61,396 nt of DNA from JBNKEI01 sp050288705 (GCA_050288705.1 JBNKEI010000150.1:1-61396), one strand, 5' to 3'. Numbered from the stretch's first letter, positions 1-9,914 are shown. The notes: generated by a model from the letters alone, not told the origin. Program-made: numbers and translations.

Positions 1-150
1 TGTCCTTTTAGCTGCGTATACTGTAGTGTCGACCGCCTTCCAGGCGCCATAGCTCCGATGCTTAGAAGTAGGCATGAACTCATCGGCGCAGGCAATTTTG
101 AGCTCGGCAAACATTTCTGGCAATTGCATATGCTTTCGATCGATCGCCAT
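1..150 (-). CDS. Partial hypothetical protein running off the left edge
   Basis: An open minus-strand frame starts at ATG 148-150 and stays open for 50 codons to the window edge, so only the N-terminus is visible. It begins MAIDRKHMQLPEMF and is mixed hydrophilic with no signal peptide or membrane segment. A weak AGGG lies about 12 nt upstream of the ATG. I do not recognise the family. The competing frames at 58-525 (plus) and 199-381 (minus) look like noise, so 151-412 holds no convincing gene. Confidence is limited because the frame is short. Confidence 0.4.
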   Translation of the reverse strand, partial: MAIDRKHMQLPEMFAELKIACADEFMPTSKHRSYGAWKAVDTTVYAAKRT

Positions 151-412
151 CTTGCTGTCCCTATAAGGAATGGGTCGTTTAATGTGACTGTAAAGTCTTT
201 AACGGCAATTGCCAATACCAATTTTCCGCTGCTTTGGGCGAGCATAGCTCGCCGTTCTCAGTTTATACATTTCTATACAAGGACCCACACCCCATTGTCG
301 ACGGATTTTGACTGCATAATTATAACACTCCCATATAACCGGACGCGGATCAAGGTAGCAACTTATATTAACCCCTTCCACGCCCGCAGGTTAATCATGC
401 TCTCTTTTTGGT

Positions 413-859
413 TTATCCTGCATCTCCCCACCCAGCTTCGATCATTGTTTTCCAAAGCCATTTTCCATCTTTTTTTACTAATAAGCCAGACCAGCGGCCT
501 TCTGCGCTTTGCTGTCCAATGGTGACTGTATAGTCATTGACCACGTCAGCTAGCGAGTCGCTTAATACGGTTATTTGCGGTTTATAATTGGTACTCATAT
601 CGTTAGGCATGGACTCGAAAAACGGTTTCATCATGGCAACGTATTCATCGCGAGAGTATTCCTTGGCCATGACTACGCCTTTTGAATTGTCAGTTATCAT
701 GGCAACCGGAAAATCAATGCTGTCAATCGACGCATTAAAATCATGACTTTTTTCGGCCTTTTCCTGTTGTACCAGAAAAGACTCGATTTCTTTTTTTATT
801 GCTCCCTCGTCATATGGCTTGCGCGATGCTGACCCTATTTTACTTATATCAATGGACAT
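413..859 (-). CDS. NTF2-like (SnoaL/DUF4440-type) protein
   Basis: A 148-aa cytoplasmic protein with the pattern of the NTF2-like fold: a leading helix with acidic and lysine residues, then a C-terminal sheet region ending in a VKKDGKWLWKTMIEAGWG-type strand pair. Such proteins bind small ligands or act as isomerases; the ligand here is unknown. The start is placed at ATG 857-859 because GGGGGAG sits 9 nt upstream. A longer frame to 907 exists without a ribosome binding site. The gene stands alone between the partial left-edge frame and clpB, on the same strand. Confidence 0.7.
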   Translation of the reverse strand: MSIDISKIGSASRKPYDEGAIKKEIESFLVQQEKAEKSHDFNASIDSIDFPVAMITDNSKGVVMAKEYSRDEYVAMMKPFFESMPNDMSTNYKPQITVLSDSLADVVNDYTVTIGQQSAEGRWSGLLVKKDGKWLWKTMIEAGWGDAG

Positions 860-932
860 TTTTTGTTTCTCCCCCGTTATTTTTGAACATTCCTTATGTC
901 TATTCACGCCGTAATTTTTTGCCTGCTAAATG

Positions 933-973
933 CCCCCTCACCCTAGCCTCTCCCAGAGAAGTCAGGGTGGGGG
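933..973. repeat. REP-like intergenic palindrome
   Basis: The arms CCCCCTCACCCT (933-944) and AGGGTGGGGG (964-973) pair with one bulged T, and an inner CTCTCCCAGAG forms a second short stem. The wording CCCTCACCCTAGCC-TCTCCC resembles a family of intergenic palindromes seen in many proteobacterial genomes. It lies between the end of clpB and the NTF2-like gene. It could end minus-strand transcription, but no T-tract follows. Copy number in this genome is unknown; no second copy was seen in the window. Confidence 0.5.
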
Positions 974-1064
974 TAATCAAACCACCCTGCTAGTACAAAC
1001 ATAGTTTCTTCTTTACAGGGGGTAACCGACTAAGATCATTTTTTTGGGGTTGGTGGTGACCTTT

Positions 1065-3683
1065 TTAATGCAGTTCAGCGTGCAAAGCAGGTTCTAAAAC
1101 AAAATTTATTTCATTGCTTCCTTCATGAACCTGGGCAGTAATTATGTCTCCTGGAGTCCACTGACCACCAAGAATTTGCATGGCCAAAGGGTCCAAAACA
1201 TGGCGCTGAATGGCACGCTTGAGCGGTCTGGCTCCGTAAAGGGGGTCATAGCCACGCTCTGCTAAAAACTGGCGGGCAGAGTCTTCTAGCCTTAGCTCTA
1301 AACGCTTTTGCGCTAACCGTTTTTGCAGTTGGAAAAGCTGAATATCTACTATTCGAGCAATATCCTGTGGAGAGAGCGCTTCGAAAAGAACAATTTCATC
1401 AATGCGATTGAGAAATTCCGGTCGGAAAACCAAGTGCAAAGCATTGGTCACCTCTCGGCGCACAGTAGGCGCTAATCCTTCGCCGCGTGCCATTGCTTCT
1501 TGAATAAGGTCGCTTCCAATATTGGAAGTCATAATGAGCACGGTATTGCGAAAATCGACGGTACGCCCTTGCCCATCGGTCAGTCTTCCATCATCCAAAA
1601 TTTGCAGCAATATATTGAATACGTCGTGATGCGCTTTTTCCAATTCATCCAAGAGCACTACGCTATATGGCTTACGACGCACAGTTTCAGTTAGTTGACC
1701 GCCTTCTTCGTACCCCACGTATCCCGGAGGGGCTCCCACTAATCGCGAAACTGCATGTTTCTCCATGTACTCACTCATGTCTATGCGCACCATGGCGTTT
1801 TCGTCATCAAAAAGAAATTCTGCCAAAGCACGCGCAGTCTCGGTTTTGCCCACCCCGGTTGGGCCCAAGAATAAAAAAGAGCCAATCGGACGATGGGGGT
1901 CTTGCAATCCACTGCGTGCTCGACGAACGGCGTTGGCTACCGCATGAATGGCTTCTTTTTGCCCAACTACTCGTTCGGCAATGCGGTCTTCCATTTTTAC
2001 TAATTTGGCCAATTCTGCTTCCATTAGCCTAGTTACCGGAATTCCCGTCCATTTGGCCACTACTTCGGCTATATCTTCGGCATCTACTTCTTCTTTCAGC
2101 ATACGCTGGTGTTTTTGGAGATTTTCTAATTGCTGTTGAGAATTCTCTAATTCTTTAGATAGCTGCGGAATCCTTCCAAAACGAAGTTCCGCCGCGGCTT
2201 GCAAATCACCTGAGCGCTCAGCTCTTTGTTGTGTTTCTTTGGCTTCTTCCAACTGGCTTTTAATTTGATGAACATGCACAATTGCTTGCTTTTCTGCATC
2301 CCAGTGTGCTTTTAGAGTCGCAAATTGAGTATTCAATTCGGCAATTCCTTTTTCTACTTGTGCAAGCCGTTCTTTGGAAACAGGGTCCTGTTCTTTTCTC
2401 AAGCCCTCTCTCTCGACTTCCAGTTGAAGAATTTTTCGGCGGGTTTCGTCTAGCTCATTAGGCATAGAATCAATTTCAATACGTAAGCGGCTAGAGGCTT
2501 CATCTACCAGGTCAATGGCCTTGTCGGGCAAAAAGCGGTCAGAAATGTAGCGATGCGAAAGAGTGGCAGCGGCCACCAGGGCGGAATCTTGAATCCTTAC
2601 GCGGTGATGACTTTCGTAACGTTCTTTTAGTCCGCGTAGAATGCTTATGGTGTCATGTACGGTGGGCTCACCCACCAAAACTGGTTGAAAACGACGCTCC
2701 AAAGCAGGGTCTTTTTCAATCTTTTTGCGGTATTCATCTAGTGTAGTAGCGCCAATACAATGTAATTCACCACGTGCTAAAGCTGGTTTAAGCATATTAC
2801 CAGCATCCATAGCCCCCTCGGCTGCTCCTGCGCCAACAATAGTGTGTAATTCATCGATAAAAAGTATAATTGCGCCTTCCGCATTAGCTATTTCTTTAAG
2901 CACCGATTTTAGTCGGTCTTCAAATTCTCCTCGATATTTTGTGCCAGCAACTAACGCCCCCAAATCTAAAGCTACTAGCCGCTTTTCCCTTAGCGACTCG
3001 GGAACATCTCCCTCAGCAATACGGCGTGCTAGACCTTCCACAATAGCGGTCTTTCCTACGCCTGGTTCGCCAATAAGCACCGGATTATTTTTTGCTCGTC
3101 GGGAAAGCACTTGAATTGTGCGGCGTATTTCTTCATCTCTTCCGATGACTGGATCGAGTTTTCCTTCCCGAGCCATAGCAGTAAGGTCTTTAGCGTATTT
3201 CTCCAAAGCACGATATTGATTTTCTGCTTCCTGGCTGGTTATGCGCGCTCCTTTGCGGATTTCTTTTAATGCTGCAAGCATACGCTCGCTGGTTGCTCCC
3301 ACCGAATAGAGAGCATCTCTAGCTGCTCCAGACTTTTCTGCTGCCATTGCCAATAGTAAATGTTCAGTGGAAGCATATTCGTCTTTTAGAGACTTAGCTT
3401 GTTCTTCTGCTCTGTCAAAAAGCTTAAGCAAGCGCTGAGAAACATAGCCTTCGCCACCCTCTACCGAAGGCAGTTTTTTTAGTGCATCTTCTACTCGGGA
3501 GCGAAACAAACCTGGTTCTGCGCCTACTTTGTTTAGCAAAGGTATAGTAATGCCATCGGCTTGGTCTAATAAAGCCAGTGCTAAATGCTCTGGCTCGATG
3601 GTTTGATGATTTCGTTTTCGAGCAATTGATTGACTGTCTTGAATAGCTTCCTGCGCTTTTAATGTGAATTTATTTAGTCGCAT
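1065..3683 (-). CDS. clpB: ATP-dependent disaggregase ClpB (Hsp100)
   Basis: An 872-aa hexameric AAA+ chaperone that extracts polypeptides from aggregates together with DnaK. Domains in order: Clp-N double repeat (about 1-145), AAA1 with Walker A GEPGVGKT near residue 205 and Walker B LFIDELH, the long coiled-coil M domain (about 400-530) that distinguishes ClpB from ClpA, AAA2 with GPTGVGKT and VVLLDELEKAH, and a C-terminal small domain. Length is normal for the family. ATG 3681-3683 follows GGAGAG by 6 nt. It lies downstream of lon on the same strand, but a strong terminator separates the two, so it probably has its own promoter. No CIRCE element is visible upstream. Confidence 0.98.
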   Translation of the reverse strand: MRLNKFTLKAQEAIQDSQSIARKRNHQTIEPEHLALALLDQADGITIPLLNKVGAEPGLFRSRVEDALKKLPSVEGGEGYVSQRLLKLFDRAEEQAKSLKDEYASTEHLLLAMAAEKSGAARDALYSVGATSERMLAALKEIRKGARITSQEAENQYRALEKYAKDLTAMAREGKLDPVIGRDEEIRRTIQVLSRRAKNNPVLIGEPGVGKTAIVEGLARRIAEGDVPESLREKRLVALDLGALVAGTKYRGEFEDRLKSVLKEIANAEGAIILFIDELHTIVGAGAAEGAMDAGNMLKPALARGELHCIGATTLDEYRKKIEKDPALERRFQPVLVGEPTVHDTISILRGLKERYESHHRVRIQDSALVAAATLSHRYISDRFLPDKAIDLVDEASSRLRIEIDSMPNELDETRRKILQLEVEREGLRKEQDPVSKERLAQVEKGIAELNTQFATLKAHWDAEKQAIVHVHQIKSQLEEAKETQQRAERSGDLQAAAELRFGRIPQLSKELENSQQQLENLQKHQRMLKEEVDAEDIAEVVAKWTGIPVTRLMEAELAKLVKMEDRIAERVVGQKEAIHAVANAVRRARSGLQDPHRPIGSFLFLGPTGVGKTETARALAEFLFDDENAMVRIDMSEYMEKHAVSRLVGAPPGYVGYEEGGQLTETVRRKPYSVVLLDELEKAHHDVFNILLQILDDGRLTDGQGRTVDFRNTVLIMTSNIGSDLIQEAMARGEGLAPTVRREVTNALHLVFRPEFLNRIDEIVLFEALSPQDIARIVDIQLFQLQKRLAQKRLELRLEDSARQFLAERGYDPLYGARPLKRAIQRHVLDPLAMQILGGQWTPGDIITAQVHEGSNEINFVLEPALHAELH

Positions 3684-3759
3684 TTAGACTCTCCTCACCT
3701 TTATTTCTTGCAATTAAACTAAGAGAAAAACGAGGATTGGCAAGCTGCTTTAGTGTGGC

Positions 3760-3793
3760 AAAAAAATAAAGGAGGAAAATATTATTTTCCTCC
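3760..3793 (-). terminator. Rho-independent terminator after lon
   Basis: A perfect 10-bp stem, GGAGGAAAAT (3771-3780) with ATTTTCCTCC (3784-3793), has a 3-nt loop. On the minus strand it is followed directly by TTTATTTTTTT (complement of 3760-3770). It starts 35 nt after the lon stop codon and upstream of clpB, so the two heat-shock genes are transcribed separately. Confidence 0.85.
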
Positions 3794-3828
3794 CCAAATC
3801 AAAAACGACAAAAATAAAACCTAATCTG

Positions 3829-6327
3829 CTACGCCCTTATCTCTGAAGAAGGCTTTTCTACTATAGAAGTACTGGTTGTTTCTATGTCAGAACGGCTACC
3901 GTCCGGAATTTTTGTTTGTTCGCAAACAGAAAAAGGATCTTTGTCGAGAGCCGCCCGCAGAACTTCGTCCATTTGGCTTACGAAAATAAACTCAATCTCT
4001 TTGCGTGCTTGCTCAGGCACATCGTTCATGTCTTTGCGATTGCGCTCAGGCATAATTACCCGCTTTATTCCTGCGCGATGAGCAGCCAAAACCTTTTCTT
4101 TTATGCCTCCCACCGGAAGCACCATGCCACGCAGAGTAACTTCTCCGGTCATGGCGGTATCCCCCCGCGCGCGGATTCCCGAAAGTAGCGATACCAATGC
4201 GGAGAGTACCGTTACTCCTGCGGAGGGACCGTCTTTAGGAATACCTCCGGCCGGGAAGTGGATGTGTATGTCCATCTTTTCTAAGAAATTTTGGGAAAGA
4301 CCAAGGGAAGCGCTTTTGGCGCGCACATAAGAAAGCGCTGCTTGGCACGACTCTTTCATCACATCGCCGAGCTGCCCAGTAAGAGTCAGCGCTGCTTTTC
4401 CAGGCATGCGGGTGGCTTCAATGAAAAGAATATCTCCGCCTGCCGGAGTCCAAGCCAACCCAGTAGCTACTCCCGAAACCTCGGTACGTTCTGCTACTTC
4501 GTTCCAGAATTTTTCTGCTCCCAGAATTTCCAGCACTTGGGGCTCGTCAAGGGTCTGTTTATCGGTTTTTCCACTAGCAACGTCTACCGCTACTGCCCGA
4601 CACAAATCGGCAATGCGTCGTTCCAACGTACGTACCCCGGCTTCGCGGGTATAGCTAGTAATGGTTTTGGCGAGTCCCTTTTCCTGGAGCGCCATTTGCT
4701 CGTCAGTTATACCGTGTTCTTTGAGCTGTTTAGGAATGAGATGGCGGGAAGCGATTTCAATCTTTTCGTCAAAAGTATACCCCGGCAACTCGATTATCTC
4801 CATGCGGTCTCGCAGGGGAGGGGGAATGGGATCGAGTTGATTCGCGGTGGCAATAAAAAGTACACGGGACAAATCGTAGGGAACGTCTAAGTAATGATCG
4901 GAAAAAGCATTGTTTTGTTCTGGGTCCAAAACTTCCAACAAGGCAGCCGAAGGATCGCCACGGAAATCCGCGCCTAATTTGTCTACTTCGTCCAGCATCA
5001 TGATGGGGTTAACGGTCCCTGCCTTCTTCATGGATTGCAGTATGCGTCCGGGTAGAGCCCCTACATAGGTGCGTCGATGCCCACGTATTTCGGCTTCGTC
5101 TCTTACTCCACCAAACGAAAGGCGTACGAACTTCCGGCCTACTGCTTTGGCAATGGATTGTCCCAGTGACGTTTTCCCTACGCCAGGAGGACCTACCAGG
5201 CAAAGAATTGGTCCCTTCATGTCATTTTTTAGCTTGCGTACTGCTAAATACTCAAGAATGCGTTTTTTTACCTTGTCTAGCCCATAATGGTCGGCATCGA
5301 GTACCTGACGGGCATTTTCAATGTCCAGATTATCTTCAGTCTTCTTGGACCAAGGTAAATCGGCTATCCAATCTAAGTAGGTACGGGCGACTGTGTATTC
5401 ACTTGAAGCCGCAGGAATAGTCTTTAAGCGATTGAGCTCTTTATGCGCTACCTTTTCAACTTCTGGCGGTAAATTGGCTTTTTTAAGCCTTTCGCTTAAG
5501 TCATCAAGCTCTTCCTCTTCTTCTCCTAAATCACCTAACTCTTCTTTGATAGCTTTGAGTTGTTGCCTTAGGTAATACTCACGCTGAGTTTTAGACATCT
5601 CGCCTTTGACGGCGCTGTCAATTTTGTTGGAAAGCTTGAGTATTTCTCGTTTACGGTTCAATAACTCTAAAACGAGCTTCATCCTCGACTTCAAATCTAC
5701 ATTCTCTAAAACCGCCTGCTTTTCTTCGATGGAAACATCAACATTGGCGGCAATTAGATCAGCCAAATGTCCGGGATGAGTTATAGCTTCTACTAACTCG
5801 CTAGCTGCTGGAGGTAGCTCGGGCATTAATTCAATTACTTCCCGGGCCAACTTTTTGAGATTGATTCCCAAGGCCTCAACTTCTACGTCTTCGGCAGAAG
5901 TCTGGTCTTCTACTGGCTCGATGCGAGCTTTAAGATAGGGCTCATCTTGCAGTAATTCGAGCACCCGAAATCTAGCTAGTCCTTGTACCACCAAGGAGTA
6001 GTTGTCTTCTCCCATTTTGAGCAGCTTAACGATTCGGGCTACGGTTCCCATTGAATAAAGATCGGCTGCGCCAGGGTCTTCTTCTTCGGCTTTCTTTTGG
6101 GTAACCACCCCGATTACCTGGTCGTCGCGAACCGCATCTTTGATGAGCGCTATGGTTTTTTGTCGCCCAACCGCCAGAGGGAGAACACCTCCGGGAAAAA
6201 ATACCGAGTTGCGCAAAGGCAGAATCGGCAATACCTGAGGGATGTCCTCTTTGGCAATGAGAACAGGAGGAGCTCCCATGGTAGTAGTAGTCATGCCTGA
6301 TATAGTTTTTTCTTTTTTGTCCGCCAT
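3829..6327 (-). CDS. lon: Lon protease (S16 family)
   Basis: An 832-aa ATP-dependent serine protease of the cytosol that degrades misfolded and regulatory proteins. An N-terminal LON substrate domain begins at QVLPILPLRNSVFFPG, followed by a helical region, the AAA+ module with Walker A GPPGVGKTS, and the protease domain with the Ser-Lys dyad in DGPSAGVTVLSA and GGIKEKVLAAHRAG. I use ATG 6325-6327 (MADKKEK), which follows GAGG by 7 nt. The frame can be extended to a TTG at 6354, without a better binding site. The C-terminal tail after the protease domain is Ser/Thr-rich and variable in the family. Confidence 0.97.
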   Translation of the reverse strand: MADKKEKTISGMTTTTMGAPPVLIAKEDIPQVLPILPLRNSVFFPGGVLPLAVGRQKTIALIKDAVRDDQVIGVVTQKKAEEEDPGAADLYSMGTVARIVKLLKMGEDNYSLVVQGLARFRVLELLQDEPYLKARIEPVEDQTSAEDVEVEALGINLKKLAREVIELMPELPPAASELVEAITHPGHLADLIAANVDVSIEEKQAVLENVDLKSRMKLVLELLNRKREILKLSNKIDSAVKGEMSKTQREYYLRQQLKAIKEELGDLGEEEEELDDLSERLKKANLPPEVEKVAHKELNRLKTIPAASSEYTVARTYLDWIADLPWSKKTEDNLDIENARQVLDADHYGLDKVKKRILEYLAVRKLKNDMKGPILCLVGPPGVGKTSLGQSIAKAVGRKFVRLSFGGVRDEAEIRGHRRTYVGALPGRILQSMKKAGTVNPIMMLDEVDKLGADFRGDPSAALLEVLDPEQNNAFSDHYLDVPYDLSRVLFIATANQLDPIPPPLRDRMEIIELPGYTFDEKIEIASRHLIPKQLKEHGITDEQMALQEKGLAKTITSYTREAGVRTLERRIADLCRAVAVDVASGKTDKQTLDEPQVLEILGAEKFWNEVAERTEVSGVATGLAWTPAGGDILFIEATRMPGKAALTLTGQLGDVMKESCQAALSYVRAKSASLGLSQNFLEKMDIHIHFPAGGIPKDGPSAGVTVLSALVSLLSGIRARGDTAMTGEVTLRGMVLPVGGIKEKVLAAHRAGIKRVIMPERNRKDMNDVPEQARKEIEFIFVSQMDEVLRAALDKDPFSVCEQTKIPDGSRSDIETTSTSIVEKPSSEIRA

Positions 6328-6519
6328 TGATAGCCTCAGTATTCCACTAATCAATTAAAAGTTGTCGTAACTTAGCACCGCAGAAGAACTTGGCAAGCTC
6401 GCGATGCTACAACTTATCCCCTTCATCAGTAGTGTCGTTACGGAACAGTAACTTTCTTAAGCATACCCGGGTTATCTCCGTATGGGGAGAGATGACCAGC
6501 TGAGCGCAAGACTTATTGT

Positions 6520-7149
6520 CTAGCGAGATAACTGCTCCAGAGCAGGTACCATTTGTTGAAAAGCACGATAGCGGTGGGAGAATTGATTCTTTTTTTCCGA
6601 AGGGAGTTCGGCAAATGTTTGTCCTAACTCAGGTATTTCGAAGAGCGGATCGTAGCCAAATCCCGATGAACCTCGTGGGTGGGTAACAATTCGCCCTCGG
6701 CATTCTCCCACGGTTACCACCGGATCTTTTCCTGGCAGGCATAGACTTAGTGCACAGCAGAATTTGGCATCACGAAGCTTTTCAGGGACGCCTTGTAACG
6801 ACTGCAACAGTTTCTGGTTGTTTTTTTGGCAGCGCGTAGTTTGGGGATCAAGGGTGGGGTACAAGTCCTCAGAATAGCGAGCTGATCGCACGCCGGGAAG
6901 TCCTTGAAGAGCATTCACGCACAATCCACTATCGTCCGCCAGAGCTGGTAAGCCAAGCCAAGCCTGGTAGGTTCTGGCTTTTAGAGTGGCATTTTTTTCG
7001 AAAGTATCTTGGTTTTCGATAACCTCCCCTGGCATCTTTTCTGGGGGAAAATCTCTGAGCGAAAGGATTTCCAGCGGCAAATCACGCACTAGTGCTCTTA
7101 GCTCATCGAGTTTTCCTGGATTAGTAGTGGCAAATAAAAGTTTTTTCAT
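6520..7149 (-). CDS. rdgB: XTP/dITP diphosphatase (RdgB/HAM1)
   Basis: A 209-aa house-cleaning enzyme that hydrolyses non-canonical purine triphosphates (XTP, dITP, ITP) to the monophosphates, keeping them out of DNA and RNA. Family motifs are present: ATTNPGKLDELR at the N-terminus, DDSGLCVNALQGLPGV in the metal-binding region, and GFGYDPLFEIPELGQTFAEL. Its start overlaps the stop of rph by 4 nt (ATGA), so the two are translationally coupled, a pairing common in bacteria. The 192 bp between it and lon hold no gene and no clear terminator. Confidence 0.96.
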   Translation of the reverse strand: MKKLLFATTNPGKLDELRALVRDLPLEILSLRDFPPEKMPGEVIENQDTFEKNATLKARTYQAWLGLPALADDSGLCVNALQGLPGVRSARYSEDLYPTLDPQTTRCQKNNQKLLQSLQGVPEKLRDAKFCCALSLCLPGKDPVVTVGECRGRIVTHPRGSSGFGYDPLFEIPELGQTFAELPSEKKNQFSHRYRAFQQMVPALEQLSR

Positions 7150-7865
7150 ACTTGATTAAGAACCTGTTTTTGCGCTTTTACTAGCGACCCGATTCCTTCC
7201 ATGGCCAGGTCGAGCATTTGACTGAGTGCCTGGCGGTTGAATACCTTTCCCTCGGCGCTACCCTGCACCTCAATGATTTCTCCCTGGTCGTTGCCTACCA
7301 GATTAAGATCAACTTCGGCAATGCTATCTTCGGAATAATCCAGATCTAGTAGCGCCTGACCTTCTACAATTCCTACACTAACTGCAGCTACTGGAAAACG
7401 AAGGGGGTCTTGCAAGATATTCCCGTTTCGACGTAGCTTGCGGCTGGCCAGGGCCATTGCTACAAAGCCGCCCGATATTGAGGCGGTGCGTGTGCCTCCA
7501 TCAGCTTGTAATACGTCACAATCAATCACGATGGTGCGAGGCCCCAGCAAGCTTAAATCAATAGAAGCTCGCAAAGCGCGACCAATCAATCGCTGAATTT
7601 CCATCGTTCTGCCAGTTTGTTTGCCTTTGGCAGCTTCTCGTTGGCCGCGGGTATGGGTTGCGCGCGGGAGCATGCCATATTCGGCATTGACCCAGCCTTT
7701 CCCAGAACCAAACACGTGAGGCGGTACCCGGTCTTCAACCGAGGCAGTGCATAGCACACGGGTTTGTCCAAATTCTACTAATACCGAGCCCTCGGCGTAT
7801 TTCGTGAACTCTGGGGTGAATCGAATTGCACGCAGATCGCACGCGGCGCGATCGTTAGAACGCAT
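7146..7865 (-). CDS. rph: Ribonuclease PH
   Basis: A 239-aa phosphorolytic 3'-5' exoribonuclease that trims tRNA precursors, using phosphate and releasing nucleoside diphosphates. It carries the family's GSVLVEFGQTRVLCTASVE, the R-rich LPRATHTRGQREAAKGKQTG phosphate-site segment, and TIVIDCDVLQADGGTRTASI. Length matches the family (about 240 aa). It is first in the rph-rdgB pair. The 145 bp between it and the upstream amidase are AT-rich and without a gene. Confidence 0.97.
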   Translation of the reverse strand: MRSNDRAACDLRAIRFTPEFTKYAEGSVLVEFGQTRVLCTASVEDRVPPHVFGSGKGWVNAEYGMLPRATHTRGQREAAKGKQTGRTMEIQRLIGRALRASIDLSLLGPRTIVIDCDVLQADGGTRTASISGGFVAMALASRKLRRNGNILQDPLRFPVAAVSVGIVEGQALLDLDYSEDSIAEVDLNLVGNDQGEIIEVQGSAEGKVFNRQALSQMLDLAMEGIGSLVKAQKQVLNQV

Positions 7866-8010
7866 GGAAACCTCTCTGGAAAGAATTCAGGTGAGCGTAA
7901 ATACAAACTCGTCGAACTTATACCCTTGGGGCGACAAATAACTCAATGATGATTTTTTGATACAATTCGAATCTAGCCAAAAAAAGTTCTTATTTGGTTG
8001 GATGTAGCTT

Positions 8011-8808
8011 TTAGTGGCTTCCTCGAGACCAATCAGCAGTGTTGCGGTAAATAGACTTATTTCGTAAAAAATCTGCAATTCCTTGAGTTATTGCCTCGGC
8101 TATCTGCTGTTGGTAGCTCGACTGGGAAAGCTTTTTGGCTTCTTGTAAATTGGACAAAAAACCTATCTCCACCAATATTGCAGGCATACGTGCTCCCATC
8201 AGCACTACAAAGGGAGCTTGCTGCACTCCTCGATCAACTGCGTTGAGGCGGCTAACCAATTTTTGGTGAACTCGATAGGCCAAACTTGATGACTCATGAT
8301 GAGCCTGGGTTTGGGCAAGGTCGGTCAAAATCAGGGAGAGGGCATCATCAGTAGAGGAAGAGGGTGTTTCGGCGTTCTCTCGGGCAGCTACTAGATATGC
8401 ATGTTTTCCGGTTGCCTCCATCGATAAAAAATAGGTTTCAATTCCTTTAGCTCTCGCCTGCATCGGACCATGGGGGGCTGAATTACAGTGAATGGAGACA
8501 AACAAATCAGCGCCGGCTTGACTGGCTATGCGCATGCGGTCTTTGAGTCCTAAGGAGACATCTGTTTTTCGGGTCAGGAAAGCAGATAAGTGCAACTCTT
8601 TTTTGATTTGCTGATTCAGTCGAAGGGAAACTTGCAATGCAATGTCCTTTTCTTGCTGTCCATTGATACCAATGGCTCCCTGCGCATTTCCCCCATGCCC
8701 GGGATCGATAAAGATTTGCAGGGACACGGTTGGCTTAGGAATATTCTGGGCAAAAAGCGAGAAAGGTAGAAACAATAACAACATGATTGCCGGAAAACTC
8801 AGAATCAT
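8011..8808 (-). CDS. N-acetylmuramoyl-L-alanine amidase (Amidase_3, AmiC-like)
   Basis: A 265-aa zinc amidase that cleaves the bond between N-acetylmuramic acid and the stem peptide, used in septal peptidoglycan splitting or recycling. A signal peptide (about 1-20, ending SLFA-Q) exports it to the periplasm. Zinc ligands fit the pattern: His in FIDPGHGG, Glu in GQQEKDIAL, His in SIHCNSAPHG, and the catalytic Glu in ILVEIGFLSN. No AMIN or peptidoglycan-binding domain is fused, so this is the bare catalytic form. Its start overlaps the stop of the purine nucleoside phosphorylase gene by one base. Confidence 0.93.
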   Translation of the reverse strand: MILSFPAIMLLLFLPFSLFAQNIPKPTVSLQIFIDPGHGGNAQGAIGINGQQEKDIALQVSLRLNQQIKKELHLSAFLTRKTDVSLGLKDRMRIASQAGADLFVSIHCNSAPHGPMQARAKGIETYFLSMEATGKHAYLVAARENAETPSSSTDDALSLILTDLAQTQAHHESSSLAYRVHQKLVSRLNAVDRGVQQAPFVVLMGARMPAILVEIGFLSNLQEAKKLSQSSYQQQIAEAITQGIADFLRNKSIYRNTADWSRGSH

Positions 8809-9656
8809 TAAAAGCTAGCTCCCGGTGAGTTGTATTGGGAAGCGACCGGCAAGATGTGGGTTAGGAGCGCAGATAGCCGATTGGCTGCCCTGCAAGCAAT
8901 CTGTGCAATTTGGGAGTGACAAAGTGTATCGGGGTGAGCGTTAGTTGTCGCGTTGGTGATGCAGGAAATGGCTGCTACCGGAATACCCATGTGAGCGGCA
9001 ATCACTGCTTCGGGCACAGTGCTCATTCCTACCGCGTCTGCTCCCAGAATTCTTAGCATACGGATTTCAGCCGGAGTTTCATAGGAAGGGCCGAGAAGCC
9101 AAGCATAGACTCCCTGGTGAAGAGTGATTTCTAGTGCCTGGGCAGCTCTTTCCAGCTCAAGGCGCAAACCAGGGGAATAAACCTGGCTTAAGTCGGGAAA
9201 TCTTGGTCCCAAGTGGTCGTCATTGGGGCCTATAAGAGGATTAGTTCCGGAAAGATTCAAATGATCGGTAAGCATCATAAGATCGCCGGGACCTAAATCT
9301 TGGCGAATTCCTCCTGCAGCATTGGTAAGTAATAGGGAGGCTATTCCCATAGAACATAGAACTCGAGCGGGGAAGGTAACTTGTTCTAAGGTATAACCTT
9401 CATAGAGGTGGATTCGGCCCTGCAAAATGACCAGGGGAATAGAGTTCCAGCGCGCAATAATGAGTCTTCCCTCGTGGCCCAGTACTGAAGTTGGCAAAAA
9501 TCCGGGAATATCCACGTAGGGGAGCGCAGCTTGAACTTGAAGTGAATCAACAAAAGAACCCAACCCAGTTCCTAGTATGATCCCCACTCGCGGAGGAAGG
9601 GAACAAAATCGCAAAATGTATTCTTTTGCGGCGTTTATGCGTTCCAACAAAGACAT
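8808..9656 (-). CDS. Purine-nucleoside phosphorylase (trimeric, class I)
   Basis: A 282-aa cytosolic enzyme that converts inosine or guanosine plus phosphate to the base and ribose 1-phosphate. The segments GIILGTGLGSF (phosphate loop), GHEGRL, GRIHLYEGY, LLTNAAGGIR, GPSYETPAEIRMLR and AVGMSTVPEAVIAAHMG are typical of the PunA/DeoD2 trimeric type. ATG 9654-9656 gives the usual N-terminus (LLERINAAKEYI), although no clear Shine-Dalgarno sequence precedes it. It probably leads an operon with the amidase. The 258 bp upstream separate it from the divergent giant gene and must hold promoters for both. Confidence 0.94.
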   Translation of the reverse strand: MSLLERINAAKEYILRFCSLPPRVGIILGTGLGSFVDSLQVQAALPYVDIPGFLPTSVLGHEGRLIIARWNSIPLVILQGRIHLYEGYTLEQVTFPARVLCSMGIASLLLTNAAGGIRQDLGPGDLMMLTDHLNLSGTNPLIGPNDDHLGPRFPDLSQVYSPGLRLELERAAQALEITLHQGVYAWLLGPSYETPAEIRMLRILGADAVGMSTVPEAVIAAHMGIPVAAISCITNATTNAHPDTLCHSQIAQIACRAANRLSALLTHILPVASQYNSPGASF

Positions 9657-9914
9657 GGAGAAATACTACTTGTTATTTATGGAAGTAGCCAGAGTTTCAC
9701 TACTAGGCTTAAGCCGTAGGCCTGCTTCCTCGCCCTCTCGTTGGCTTGCAAGTACTTGGCCAGGCCAAAAGATTAGTTAATTCATGCACATTCGTTCCAT
9801 GCGCAACAAATCAATATGAATTTGCGAGAATTACTACTAAACGAGTGCGCCTAGACTTTTATTGATGTTGACAGCTGGAATAAGGCGACTTGTAAATAGC
9901 AAACAGGTGAGCTG

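Noticed and set aside
58..525. 155-codon plus-strand frame at the left edge
   Set aside because: Composition is unlike a protein, it overlaps the better-supported NTF2-like gene and the left-edge partial frame, and it has no ribosome binding site.
2725..3114. Long antisense frames within clpB, lon and other genes
   Set aside because: They follow the codon pattern of the real gene on the other strand.
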